Shown here piece after piece: positions 38,826 through 47,449 of a stretch of 64,000 nucleotides of DNA. Position numbers and translations under genes: made by a program. Under the pieces are notes generated by a model, which saw nothing but the letters and a program-made list of their open reading frames with translations, was not told where the DNA came from and searched no databases. The stretch is from Rhodoplanes serenus. GTDB lineage: Bacteria > Pseudomonadota > Alphaproteobacteria > Rhizobiales > Xanthobacteraceae. The first letter of the stretch is position 1; each line of letters opens with the position of its first letter. Location of the stretch: the NCBI GenBank assembly GCA_009720755.1, contig WNKV01000002.1:405234-469233 (forward strand). The letters run 5' to 3'.

Positions 38826-40013
38826 CTAGCGCACTGCTTCGACGAGCGCGAGGCCCTCGCCGCGCCAATGGCCGACGCCGGTGACCACCACCCGGTCGAG
38901 CGGGCCGTCATGCGGCTGCTCGAAGCCGGTCGGATCGCAAGGCGCGAACAGCCGGCCATGGCCGAGCGCCAGGGCGGCGAGCGCGATGTTGTAGACGAAC
39001 TGCGGCTCGATCGAGTGGCCCACCAGGCTGCCGGTGGCCCGCACCGGCAGGCCGCGGGCCGCGATGACGTCGCGCTCCTCGGCGGTCGCCGGAGCCACCC
39101 CGGTGGCGCCGGACAGCACCGCGGTGCGGCTGTCGTCGCCGGCCGGCAGGGTACCCCACAGGCGGTCGAGGGAGGCTGTGACCGAGCCCGGCTGCCGCGC
39201 CGTGCGGTCACTGACGACGGTCGTGAGGCGGGCGAGCGGCCGGGCGCCGCGCGCCTGCGCATGGTCGCGGGCCTCGATCACCAGGAAGGCGCCGAGCGAC
39301 GCGGTGGCGAAGCCGCCCGGCGTGCCGCGGTCCCACACGGGGTGGAACGGTGCCTGGAGCGCGTAGCCGCCGAACGCGAACAGCATCAGGAGGTCCTTGC
39401 GCTCGCCGTTCTGCGAGCCGCCGACCAGCGCCACGTCGCTCTGGCCGGCCGCGATGCGGGCGTGCGCGATGCGGACCGCCTCGATGCCCGAACCCTCCTC
39501 GCCCATGAAGGTGCGGGAGGAGCCGGTGACGCCGTGGACGATCGAGATGTTGCCGGCCAGCAGGTTGGAGAGCTGCGCCAGGAACAGGGTGGGGCGCAGG
39601 TCGCTGGTCAGGCGTTCGTTGAGATAGGCGCCGGGGTTCTCGGCGGTGGCGAGGCCCGACACGATGGCGCTGTCGACCGCGTAGTCGCGTTCGCCGCCGC
39701 CGGCCGCGACGATCATGTCCATGCGGCCGAGAATGTCAGCCTGGCCCTTCAGGCCGGCGCTGTCGAGCGCCAGGCCCGCCGCGTAGGTGCCGGTGCGCTG
39801 CCACTGCTCCATCTGGCGCTGATCGCCCTTCTTGGGGATCTGCCCGTCGAAGGAGGGCAGGGCGAGCGGATGCACCACATAGGGCGCGAAGGTGGTGTCG
39901 TCGTGGATCGGGGCCGCGGCGTCGTGCTTCTGCCAGTGGGTTTCGGCGCCTTCGCCGAGGCAGGAGACGAGCCCCACGCCGGTGATCCAGGCTTCGCGCG
40001 AGGCGTCAGCCAT
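38826..40013 (-). CDS. Beta-ketoacyl-ACP synthase homologue without catalytic Cys (FabF2)
   Basis: This 395-residue ketosynthase homologue lacks the Cys: the site reads VTGSSRTFMGEEG. The first catalytic His is also lost (SGATGVAPAT), while GHSIEP keeps the second. It resembles the chain-length-factor halves of type II polyketide synthases and probably pairs with FabF1. Its ATG overlaps the fabZ stop by 8 bases. Confidence 0.92.
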   Translation of the reverse strand: MADASREAWITGVGLVSCLGEGAETHWQKHDAAAPIHDDTTFAPYVVHPLALPSFDGQIPKKGDQRQMEQWQRTGTYAAGLALDSAGLKGQADILGRMDMIVAAGGGERDYAVDSAIVSGLATAENPGAYLNERLTSDLRPTLFLAQLSNLLAGNISIVHGVTGSSRTFMGEEGSGIEAVRIAHARIAAGQSDVALVGGSQNGERKDLLMLFAFGGYALQAPFHPVWDRGTPGGFATASLGAFLVIEARDHAQARGARPLARLTTVVSDRTARQPGSVTASLDRLWGTLPAGDDSRTAVLSGATGVAPATAEERDVIAARGLPVRATGSLVGHSIEPQFVYNIALAALALGHGRLFAPCDPTGFEQPHDGPLDRVVVTGVGHWRGEGLALVEAVR

Positions 40014-40479
40014 CGATCCTGACCTCCAGAGGGAAGCCGATCGCTCGCGCCACCTCGGCCATGCTGGCGCGGAAGCGCGGATCGGGGAACGGGACGATGC
40101 GGAACGTGATGTCGGCCTCGCACACGGTCTTGCCGTCGCTGCGCACGGTGGCGCGCGTCATGGCGAAGCCGGAGCCGTCGTGGACGAGGCTGGCGGTGAT
40201 CGACAGCGCCGTGCCGGGAGCCACGAAGCTGCGCAGCTTCGCCTCCTTGACGGCGGCCAGGAACGGCATGCGGGAGAAGCCGTTGAGCCCGATCAGCAGC
40301 CAGCCGCAGGTCTGCGCCATCGATTCGATCAGCAGCACCCCGGGCATCAGCGGATGGCCGGGGAAATGCCCCTCGAAGATGGTGCTGGTCTGCGGGACCT
40401 GCGCATGCACCTCGATCGTCCGCGCGTCGAGATCGAGAGCGACGATGCGATCGATGAGCTGGAAGTACTCGAGTCGCAT
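40006..40479 (-). CDS. FabZ-like 3-hydroxyacyl-ACP dehydratase
   Basis: This 157-residue hotdog protein has the FabZ signature GHFPGHPLMPGVLLIESMAQ with catalytic His and Glu. It dehydrates 3-hydroxyacyl-AcpXL. It sits 9 bases after acpXL and overlaps fabF2. It is the fabZXL position of rhizobia. Confidence 0.94.
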   Translation of the reverse strand: MRLEYFQLIDRIVALDLDARTIEVHAQVPQTSTIFEGHFPGHPLMPGVLLIESMAQTCGWLLIGLNGFSRMPFLAAVKEAKLRSFVAPGTALSITASLVHDGSGFAMTRATVRSDGKTVCEADITFRIVPFPDPRFRASMAEVARAIGFPLEVRIDG

Positions 40480-40488
40480 GAAGGAGCG

Positions 40489-40770
40489 TCACGCCCCCTT
40501 GGCAGCGACGAGCGAGTCGATCCGGGTGCAGAGATTGCCGAGAACGAAATACTGCTCGGTGGTCGCCTTGCCGTCGTTGACCTCCTGGGTCCACTGCTCC
40601 AGCGGCAGCTTGATCCCGAACGCCTTGTCGATCGCGAAGGCGATGTCGAGGAAGTCGAGGCTGTCGATGCCCAGATCGTCGATGGCGTGGCTTTCCGGCG
40701 TGATCTTCTCACGCGGAATGTCGCAGGTTTCCGAGATGATATTGGCGACGGTGTCGAACGTCGAGGACAT
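40489..40770 (-). CDS. acpXL: Acyl carrier protein AcpXL for very-long-chain fatty acids
   Basis: This 93-residue carrier protein has the phosphopantetheine site Ser in [16 protein letters not shown]. Length and the ending ([14 protein letters not shown]) are typical of AcpXL and not of AcpP. It carries the C26-C28 hydroxy acyl chain for lipid A. It is first in its operon; the promoter should lie in 40771-40974. Confidence 0.95.
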   Translation of the reverse strand: MSSTFDTVANIISETCDIPREKITPESHAIDDLGIDSLDFLDIAFAIDKAFGIKLPLEQWTQEVNDGKATTEQYFVLGNLCTRIDSLVAAKGA

Positions 40771-40974
40771 CGATGACTCTCTGAATGCCGTGAACCCTGC
40801 CGGCACGCGCGCCTGCGCATGCCCCCCATACGGCGGCGAGTTGGTCGCCCTTCGTTCCGGTCCGTATAGCCAAGAGACCGGGGGAGCGCAATGCGCGCGG
40901 CCCGGAGATGGCCGGCCGTCCACCGCCGGACCTGTGGCGCCATGTGGGGGTCGGCGGATGCCGCGGCGGCGCCG

Positions 40975-41355
40975 TCACGGGCTGGGCGGCGTTCCAGGCG
41001 GGGCCGCCGGCAGGCCGGCGCAGTTGCGCCGCCCGCTGAGGACGCAATCCTGGTCCTTGCGCAAATCCGCCATGGTGGAAGCGATCCACAGGCCGGCCGC
41101 CGTGAGGGCGGCCAGCAGCATGGCGGCGAGAAGGTTGGCGACCAGGCGTCGGCGCTCGTCGTCGGGCTCGTCGCCGTGCCCATATCGGCCGAGGTCGGGG
41201 ACCGGGGGCTCGGCGGGCATCGACCGCTCCGCACGCGGCACTGGCCGCGCGCGCGGCACGAAGGGGACGACGCGGCCGCCGGCATCGCTCCGAGGATCGC
41301 CGTCCCGCTGGTCGCCGTCTCGCCGGTCGCCGTCTTGCTCGCGGCTGCTGGCCAC
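40975..41355 (-). CDS. Small single-pass membrane protein of Hyphomicrobiales type
   Basis: This protein of about 126 residues has a hydrophilic N-terminus, the segment AGGRVVPFVPRARP, a short PVPDLGRYGHGDEPDDERRR, one membrane segment (LLAAMLLAALTAAGLWIA) and the tail MADLRKDQDCVLSGRRNC. This layout recurs in Bradyrhizobium relatives as a conserved hypothetical. A GTG at 41355 with an AGGA site is preferred; an ATG at 41448 has no ribosome site. Residues near 7-22 are a five-residue repeat. Confidence 0.7.
   Translation of the reverse strand: MASSREQDGDRRDGDQRDGDPRSDAGGRVVPFVPRARPVPRAERSMPAEPPVPDLGRYGHGDEPDDERRRLVANLLAAMLLAALTAAGLWIASTMADLRKDQDCVLSGRRNCAGLPAAPPGTPPSP
41295..41339 (-). repeat. 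15-bp tandem repeat in a small membrane protein, three units
   Basis: Units 41325-41339, 41310-41324 and 41295-41309 are built on GGTCGCCGTC on the plus strand. On the coding strand they give QDGDR, RDGDQ, RDGDP. Confidence 0.8.
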
Positions 41356-41528
41356 TCGTCTCGTCCTCGGCGCCTCTGCCGGCCCACGGTCTCGCGCCAC
41401 GGTCTCAAGTCCCCGGCGCGGCGCCAGTGTAGCGGTCCGAGGCGGCATCGAACACCCGCGGGGCTTGCATCAACCGGGCATCAACCTCTGTGACGCATAA
41501 GGGTTGCGGATGCTCCGGTGCGCGCGTG

Positions 41529-42002
41529 ATGAGGTCCTTCGCCGTCGTGCTTTGGGTGTGTGTCGGCGTCGTCGCGACGGCCGCGGCCGAGACCTATCGG
41601 GTCGGCACCATCGAGGTCGCCGAGACGTGGGCCCGGGCGACACCGTCGGGCGCCAGCGTGACGGCCGGCTACATGCGGATCACCAATCACGGGCCGGCGC
41701 CCGATCGCCTCCTGGCCATCCGCATGGACGCCGCGCTGGCCGTCGATCTGCTGGAGCTGTCGCTCGCCGACAACGTGATGCGGCTGCGCAGCCTCGGCCG
41801 CGGTGTCGAGATCGCCGCGGGCCGCACCGTCGAGTTCCGCCCCGGTGCTCCCTGGCAGGCGGTGGTCTCCGGCCTGTCGGTACCGCTCCGCCCCGGCGAC
41901 CGCCTGCCGGCGACACTGGTGTTCGAGCAGGCCGGGGACGTCACCGTGGACCTCGTCGTGCAGCCCATCGGCACCGGCCTGCGGTGGTCGTCGGGCGGTT
42001 GA
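41529..42002 (+). CDS. PCuAC-like (DUF461) periplasmic protein without the copper ligands
   Basis: This 157-residue protein has a signal peptide and the PCuAC fold: ETWARATPSGASVTAGYMRITNHG, then EIAAGRTVEFRPG and PLRPGDRLPATLVFEQAG. PCuAC delivers copper to cytochrome oxidase. The usual His and Met copper ligands are missing: the first site reads LLELSLADNVM and the second GAPWQAVVSGL where GGYHxMLM is usual. It may have another ligand or partner. A GTG 13 codons earlier is an alternative start. Confidence 0.85.
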   Translation: MRSFAVVLWVCVGVVATAAAETYRVGTIEVAETWARATPSGASVTAGYMRITNHGPAPDRLLAIRMDAALAVDLLELSLADNVMRLRSLGRGVEIAAGRTVEFRPGAPWQAVVSGLSVPLRPGDRLPATLVFEQAGDVTVDLVVQPIGTGLRWSSGG

Positions 42003-42151
42003 GCAGCCGCACCGTGCACACCTTGTGGGGCTGTCCCGAACCACGCGCATAGGTCCGCCGATCGCAAAAAAAGCGCTCGATCCGCCTCATCGTTGCTTAA
42101 GGGCCCACGACTATCCCGGGACCGGGCAGGGGGTGAAATCCGAGGGTTGCC

Positions 42152-43024
42152 ATGCGGAGCCAGCCGACCGGAACGGGCATCGAGCCGGGGGCGGGCGGGC
42201 CGCGGCCGGGCGCCGCCGGCAAGGTCGGGGTGGCCGAAGCGCTGCGCGAGACCTGGCTCGAGCTCTGGTACCAGCCGATCATCGACCTGCGGCGCAAGTG
42301 CCTGGCCGGGGCCGAGGCGCTGGCGCGCATCCGCCATCCGCAGCTCGGGGTGCTGCTGCCGGGCCGCTTCCTGCCGGGTCTCGACGACGACGGCCACGTC
42401 GATCTCGCCGTCTACGCGATCGCCTCGACCCTCGAAGACTGGGCGGCTTTCCGGGCCGCGGGCTTCAACCTGCGGCTCGCCGTCAACATTCCGGTGCATG
42501 TGCTCGGGCGGGTGCCGATCGCCGCCCTGATGGCCGAGCACCGCCCGGACGGGGCCGACTGGCCCGGCCTGACCGTCGAGATCCCCGAGGATCAGATCGT
42601 CCGCGACATCGCCCAAGCCCAGGCGGTCGCTGCCGCGCTCCAGGCGAACGGCATCGCCCTGTCGATCGATGATTTCGGCGCCGGCTACGTCTCGCCGTCG
42701 ACCCTGTGCGACCTGTCCTTCGCGGCGCTCAAGCTCAACCACAGCTTCGTCAAGGACTGTGCCACCGACGCCACCAACGCGGCGATCTGCCAGACCGCCA
42801 TCGATCTCGCCCATCGGTTCGGCAGCGTCGCGGTGGCTGAAGGGATCGAGAGCCTCGCCGATCTCCAGGCGCTCCAGATCATGGGCTGCGACTTCGGGCA
42901 GGGTGTCCTGCTGGCGCCGCCGATGCCCAAGGACCGCTTCCTCGCCCTGCTCCGGCAGCGCGTCGCCCGGTCTCCGCCGACTGCGGCGATGCCGCCATCC
43001 GCAGCCGCGGTGGCGGGGGGCTGA
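42152..43024 (+). CDS. EAL-domain protein, putative c-di-GMP phosphodiesterase
   Basis: This 290-residue protein is a lone EAL domain with no sensor. Present are EAL in GAEALARIRHP, Asn in VNIPVH, Glu in VEIPED, the DDFGAGY loop and Glu in VAEGIES. The usual KIDRSF reads KLNHSF, so a metal-site Asp is Asn. Activity may be lowered. It lies near exopolysaccharide genes and a GGDEF protein 18 kb away. CGAGGG precedes the ATG. Confidence 0.9.
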   Translation: MRSQPTGTGIEPGAGGPRPGAAGKVGVAEALRETWLELWYQPIIDLRRKCLAGAEALARIRHPQLGVLLPGRFLPGLDDDGHVDLAVYAIASTLEDWAAFRAAGFNLRLAVNIPVHVLGRVPIAALMAEHRPDGADWPGLTVEIPEDQIVRDIAQAQAVAAALQANGIALSIDDFGAGYVSPSTLCDLSFAALKLNHSFVKDCATDATNAAICQTAIDLAHRFGSVAVAEGIESLADLQALQIMGCDFGQGVLLAPPMPKDRFLALLRQRVARSPPTAAMPPSAAAVAGG

Positions 43025-43027
43025 TCC

Positions 43028-43741
43028 TCACGCCTTCGGCTCGGGAAAGAAGGGCGCGACGCCCGCCGGCAGCGGCACCCGGAACACGTCGAGCGTCATC
43101 GCCACCAGGGCGTAATAGCCGAGGATGCCGACGAACTCGACCATGCCGGCATCGCCCAGCAGGCTGTGCAGCCGCGCATAGGTACGGTCGGATACGCGGC
43201 GGCGGGTATACAGCTCGGTCACGAAGGCGTGGACGGCGCGCTCGTCGGCCGGCGCCCGTGCCGGCACCCGGCCGGCCCGCAGAGCCGCGAGAGTCGAGGG
43301 CTTCACGCCGGCCTTCTCGGCGATCGGGGCGTGCACATGCCATTCGTACTGGGCGCGCCACAGCCGCGCCGTGACCAGGATGGCGAACTCCGACAGGCGG
43401 GCCGGCACCACGGTGCCGTAGCGGCAATGGGCGCCGAGCGCCTGGGCGTGCACCCCGTAGGCGGGCGCGTGCAGGAACACGCCGAACGGGCCGCCGAGCC
43501 CGATGCCGCCGCCGCGCGGCCCGCTCCGCATGGCATCCAGGAGGGCGCGCTGTGCCGGGGCCAGCGTGGCCTCGGCGAGCGCCGGCAGGCGATAGGCGGG
43601 CGGCTTCGACGCCGACGTCCTCGCAGGTGCTTTCCTGGCCGGTGCTTTCCTGGCCGGTGCCTTCTTGGCTGGTGCCTTCTTGGCCGCAGGCTTCTCGGCC
43701 CCGGCGGCCGGGCGGGTGCGGGGGGCGGCGGGGCGGGCCAT
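43028..43741 (-). CDS. Carboxymuconolactone decarboxylase-family protein with Lys/Ala/Pro-rich N-terminus
   Basis: This 237-residue protein has a CMD-like helical domain from about residue 55. The segment SEFAILVTARLWRAQYEWHVH aligns with the AhpD/CMD active region but has no CxxC, so peroxidase chemistry is unlikely. Residues 15-45 are a basic KAPAR/KAPAK repeat like histone H1 tails. GGAGAC precedes the ATG at 43741. It converges with the EAL gene, 3 bases apart. Confidence 0.85.
   Translation of the reverse strand: MARPAAPRTRPAAGAEKPAAKKAPAKKAPARKAPARKAPARTSASKPPAYRLPALAEATLAPAQRALLDAMRSGPRGGGIGLGGPFGVFLHAPAYGVHAQALGAHCRYGTVVPARLSEFAILVTARLWRAQYEWHVHAPIAEKAGVKPSTLAALRAGRVPARAPADERAVHAFVTELYTRRRVSDRTYARLHSLLGDAGMVEFVGILGYYALVAMTLDVFRVPLPAGVAPFFPEPKA
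43626..43685 (-). repeat. 15-bp tandem repeat coding KAPAR-type units, four copies
   Basis: Units at 43626, 43641, 43656 and 43671 (plus strand GGTGCTTTCCTGGCC and variants). They encode the basic five-residue repeats of the CMD-family protein. Confidence 0.9.
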
Positions 43742-43948
43742 GGCGGTGTCTCCGGATGCGGCGGCCGGGCGGCGGCCGGCGAGGCTTGTCCGATTCCGCC
43801 GCGACCGACAACGCCGCCGGCGCGTCACCGCGCGCCGTGCCGGAGCGTCGAGCCGACACGATCGTTCCAATTTTACCGATCGGCTGAACCGCGGTGCAAA
43901 GCCCATGTGCAAATGTCGGCGGCGGGACGACGGGACGGAGGCAGCCGG

Positions 43949-44311
43949 ATGTGGGCCACGCTGGTGCCGGTGATCATGCTGGCGATGACCATGCTTCAGG
44001 GTGGCGGCGAGCCGAGCGAGACCGCCATGCGGGCCGCGGTGGAGCGCAGCCTGGCCGACCAGGTGCGCGCCGTCGTCGACCACGTCGCCGAGACCGAAGG
44101 CAGCGTCGGGGTGGCGCGCATTCGGCGGGCCGGCACGGCGCTGTTCGAGATCCGCCGCTTCAGCAAGCAAAGCTGCACCCGGATGGCGGACGGCGACCAC
44201 CTGTGCGGCTTCACGGTCGAGGTCGGCACCGTGGCGGGGCCGCTGGAGCGGACCGTGCTCGGGCGCTTCCGCAGCGGGCCGGGCGGCCTGCTCTCCATGC
44301 GGGCCGCCTGA
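43949..44311 (+). CDS. Hypothetical exported protein
   Basis: This 120-residue protein has a short hydrophobic N-terminus (MWATLVPVIMLAMTML) that is likely a signal anchor. Then comes ALFEIRRFSKQSCTRMADG with DHLCGFTVEVGTVAGPLERT, holding two cysteines. It looks like a conserved small protein of Bradyrhizobium relatives; no function is known. GGAGG precedes the ATG. It is the last gene before the polysaccharide locus. Confidence 0.72.
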   Translation: MWATLVPVIMLAMTMLQGGGEPSETAMRAAVERSLADQVRAVVDHVAETEGSVGVARIRRAGTALFEIRRFSKQSCTRMADGDHLCGFTVEVGTVAGPLERTVLGRFRSGPGGLLSMRAA

Positions 44312-44477
44312 CCGGCGCGGCCTCCCCTCCGCGGCGGGCGCACATCTGCCATGCCGACCCGCCGCATGGTATAGGCTCGGCCGCAGGCGCGGCGCACCGC
44401 TCGGCGATTCGCGCCTCGCCCACCCGATCGATCCAATCCCATCCGCCCGCCGACAGGACGGAGCAGCAGGACAGAGC

Positions 44478-45578
44478 ATGAAAGCCGCCCTGGTGTTCGC
44501 CGGTCGCACGGCGGCCGGCACCACGTTCCGGCCCTATCGATCGCGCCCCTTCCTGGCCACGCTCGCGGCGAGCGGCATCGAGCCGGTGGTGGTCGATGTC
44601 GATCTCGGTCCCGACGAGCCCGGCCCGAGCACGCCGGTCGAGCTCGCGGGCCTCGTCGGCTATCACAACGCGGTCGACCGGCTGCCGCTGATCGTCGCCC
44701 AGGAGCGCGTCGACGTGGTGCAGACCTTCGGGGCGACCATCGACCTCGCCCCGGTGTGGCGCCACGCCGCCCGCGCGGCGCGGCCGATCCTGCATTACGT
44801 CGCCTCCGAAGGCGCGATCGAGGATGGGTCGACGCCCGCATCGGGGCTGATCGATCTGGCGCGGCGCGGCCGCGGGCTGCCCCATGTGCGGGCGCGGCGC
44901 GCCTCCCGCCACGTCTCCGCGCTGATCGGATCGAACCGCGCCGACATCGGCCGGCACGTCCGCGACGGCTTCTTCCCGCGCGCCCGCTTCTCGGTGGTGG
45001 CGCCGCCGCCGGCGCCGCGTCCGGTGAGCACCAACGGTCCCTCGCCGGTGCTGGAGCAGCGGTTGCCGGTGTTCGGCTTCCACGATCCCGACGCCGATCC
45101 CGAGCGTCTCGACTTCCTGCTGCGCGCCGTCGCGCTCACCGGGCAGACCGGCCTGTTCGCCCTGCGGATCGCGCCCGCAGCCCTCGCCGAAAGGATCGCC
45201 CTGCCGCCGTCGGTGACGGCGGTCGACGCGGCCTCGCCGGAGGCGTTCCTGCGCGACGTCGACGTGCTGATCGTGCCGCGCGCCGACGACCGCGCTCTCG
45301 CGGCCGTGGTGGCGGCGCTCGTGGCGCGCCGCAGCGTGGTGGTGCCCGACACCGGCGCCGCCGCCGAGCTGGTCGGCTACGGGCGGCGCGGCCTGCTCTA
45401 CGCGGCCGGCAGCGCCTACGAGCTGGCGATGGCCCTCAACGTGATGGCAGAGGCGTGGACCAACCGGCCGTTCTCGTTCGAGGGCGTCGACGAGGCGATC
45501 GCCCGCACCGCCCCGGAGGCGGTGGCGGCGATGTTCGCGGCGGCGTGGCGCCGGCTCCCGGGACGAGGCGACGCATAG
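44478..45578 (+). CDS. Putative glycosyltransferase, GT-B fold, degenerate
   Basis: This 366-residue protein has the shape of a GT4 glycosyltransferase: an N-terminal Rossmann-like part (DVVQTFGATIDLAPVW) and a C-terminal part ending VVVPDTGAAAELVGYGRRGLLY. The EX7E nucleotide-sugar motif seen in the other GT4 enzymes of this locus is not found. It may be a non-catalytic relative or use other residues. The next gene starts two bases after its stop. Confidence 0.65.
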   Translation: MKAALVFAGRTAAGTTFRPYRSRPFLATLAASGIEPVVVDVDLGPDEPGPSTPVELAGLVGYHNAVDRLPLIVAQERVDVVQTFGATIDLAPVWRHAARAARPILHYVASEGAIEDGSTPASGLIDLARRGRGLPHVRARRASRHVSALIGSNRADIGRHVRDGFFPRARFSVVAPPPAPRPVSTNGPSPVLEQRLPVFGFHDPDADPERLDFLLRAVALTGQTGLFALRIAPAALAERIALPPSVTAVDAASPEAFLRDVDVLIVPRADDRALAAVVAALVARRSVVVPDTGAAAELVGYGRRGLLYAAGSAYELAMALNVMAEAWTNRPFSFEGVDEAIARTAPEAVAAMFAAAWRRLPGRGDA

Positions 45579-45580
45579 CC

Positions 45581-46522
45581 ATGGCGCCCTTCGATCCGAC
45601 CATCGGGCTGATCGTTGTGGGCCGCGGCGATCCGCGGCTCGCCGGCGCGACCCTCGCCTCCCTGCGCCACTGGCGTGGCCCGCCCGCCCGCGTGGTGCTG
45701 GCGGTGCCGAAAGGGCGCGAGCACGCCTTCGCGGCGATCGCGGCGGGTGCGGCCGTCACCCTGGTGGCGACCGCCGAGGCGGATCTGCTCGCCGCCGGCC
45801 TCGCGGCGCTCGCCGATCATGTCGAGCTGGTCGTCGCGGCCCCCGAGGGGGTCGTGTTCGAGCCCGGCTGGCTCGACGCCATGCGTGACCGCGCCATGCT
45901 GTTCGAGGATCTGGTCGGCGGGATCGATCTCGTCCATCGCGCCGTCAAGATCACGCCCGAGGGCGATGCTCCGCTCGCCGAGCCGGCGCACGATGCGCCG
46001 ATGCACGACGCGCCCATGGCCGAGCGCTGGCTGCTGCCGACACTCCGCCGCGTGGTGCGGGCGCGCAGCCTGATGGGCGCGCTGCTGTGGGCCCGCGTCG
46101 CGGTGCTGCCGCAGATCCGCCTGGCGACGGCGGGGGAGGGCGGCGACGCCATCGCGTTCGTGCTCGCCCTCGATCAGCTCGCGCGGCGCGGCCGCACCGA
46201 GATGGGCTTCACCCGGCACGCCCGCCATCTCCGCCTGCTGCCGGAGCGCCGCACCGGCTTCGATGCCGGCTACGGGCTGTACCGGCGCCTGGAGCAGGTC
46301 GCCGAGGCGCGTCGCGTCGCCGCGGTGGGCGCGCCGGCGGCGAGCCATCTCGACCTGCGCGTCGAGCGGCTGCGGCTTCTGGCCGAGCAGGCGGTGCGGG
46401 CGCTGATCGGCCGCGCCGGCAAGCACAATGCCGCGACCTTCCTGAAGGGCGCGCTCGCCGCCCGCCGCGACGGCCTCGCGGTTCGCCGCACCGTGCTGCG
46501 CGACCTGCGCGAGCTGCGCTGA
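45581..46522 (+). CDS. Putative glycosyltransferase family 2-like protein
   Basis: This 313-residue protein begins PTIGLIVVGRGDPRLAGATLASLRHW, reminiscent of the GT2 entry (nucleotide-binding strand and helix), then VVAAPEGVVFEPGWLDAM. No clear DXD motif is seen. A small duplication (HDAPM twice) lies near residue 142. It is co-transcribed with the preceding gene. The assignment is tentative. Confidence 0.55.
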   Translation: MAPFDPTIGLIVVGRGDPRLAGATLASLRHWRGPPARVVLAVPKGREHAFAAIAAGAAVTLVATAEADLLAAGLAALADHVELVVAAPEGVVFEPGWLDAMRDRAMLFEDLVGGIDLVHRAVKITPEGDAPLAEPAHDAPMHDAPMAERWLLPTLRRVVRARSLMGALLWARVAVLPQIRLATAGEGGDAIAFVLALDQLARRGRTEMGFTRHARHLRLLPERRTGFDAGYGLYRRLEQVAEARRVAAVGAPAASHLDLRVERLRLLAEQAVRALIGRAGKHNAATFLKGALAARRDGLAVRRTVLRDLRELR

Positions 46523-46550
46523 CGCGGCGCGCTCTCGGCGCTTCTCCGGA

Positions 46551-47036
46551 TCAGCAGCTATAGGTGCCCTGCAAGTGCATGATGCGCTCCTGCAAGCGCA
46601 TCTCGCGGATCACCTCGGCGTGGTGCCAGGCGAGCTCGGCCACGAGATCGGTGCGCGACAGGAGGTCGACGAGCCGGCCGTCGTCGAGCACCACGAGATG
46701 GTCCGGCCCGTCGGGGGCGAGCAGCGCCAGCGCCTCCGGCACCGTGGTGTCAGGGCCGGCCTGGATGGTGAGCCGGTCCATGGCGTCGGCGACCGTCAGG
46801 GCGTGCGGCGGCGTCTCGGGATGGCGGGCCACGGCGCCGGTGACGCCGCGGCCGGTCAGAACGCCGACGACTGTCCCGTCATCCAGCAGCACCGCGAGAG
46901 CATCGAGCCGCTGCTCCGCCATCAGGGCGGCCGCGATATCGAGCCGGGCATTGGCCGCGATGGTGGCGGGCCGTGGTTGCCGCAGCTCGGCGAGCCGCCG
47001 CAGCGTGCGGAACGGGCGGTCGACGCCGACCGTCAT
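46551..47036 (-). CDS. Double CBS-domain protein
   Basis: This 161-residue protein has two CBS domains: one around ATIAANARLDIAAALMAEQRL and GTVVGVLTGRGV, the next TVADAMDRLTIQAGPDTTVP and HLVVLDDGRLVDLLSRTDL. CBS pairs bind adenosine nucleotides and regulate partners. It overlaps the VanZ gene as ATGA, so it belongs to the polysaccharide operon, where such a protein is unusual. Confidence 0.88.
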   Translation of the reverse strand: MTVGVDRPFRTLRRLAELRQPRPATIAANARLDIAAALMAEQRLDALAVLLDDGTVVGVLTGRGVTGAVARHPETPPHALTVADAMDRLTIQAGPDTTVPEALALLAPDGPDHLVVLDDGRLVDLLSRTDLVAELAWHHAEVIREMRLQERIMHLQGTYSC

Positions 47037-47449
47037 CGCGCCGCCCGGGTGGCGCGGGCGAGCCGGTGGCGGACGGCCGCGACGAGCGCCAGCCCGATGG
47101 CCGCCGCCGTGAGGTCGACGGCGAAGTCCGCCAGCCGCGCATGGCGCCCCGGGACGGGGATCTGGGCGAGCTCGATCGCTGCCGTGAAGCCCGCGGCGAG
47201 CAGCAGGTGGATGGGAAGGCGGCCCGGCAGTGCGAGGCCCGCGGCGACGCCGAGCACCAGGAACGCCAGCGCGTGCTCGGCCGCGTGCGGCCCGGTGACC
47301 GGGCGCAGCCCCGGCGGCACCACCGACAGGAGCAGGATCGAGGCCGCTCCGATCGTGGTCGCCACACGGGCGAGATGGAGCCCGAGGGTGACGGGCCACG
47401 ACGCCACCACGGCGCGTCCGCTCCCGCGATCGGGGGTGATCGACGTCAT
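47033..47449 (-). CDS. VanZ-like membrane protein
   Basis: This 138-residue protein has about four membrane segments. HAAEHALAFLVLGVAAGLALP and ELAQIPVPGRHARLADFAVD match the VanZ family pattern (the H-F pair and E-Q-R-D). VanZ-like proteins recur in polysaccharide loci, with no proven role. It overlaps both neighbours as ATGA. Confidence 0.85.
   Translation of the reverse strand: MTSITPDRGSGRAVVASWPVTLGLHLARVATTIGAASILLLSVVPPGLRPVTGPHAAEHALAFLVLGVAAGLALPGRLPIHLLLAAGFTAAIELAQIPVPGRHARLADFAVDLTAAAIGLALVAAVRHRLARATRAAR

Noticed and set aside
43626..43685. Regular 15-bp repeats as a CRISPR array
   Set aside because: Units are contiguous without spacers and are in frame within a coding sequence.
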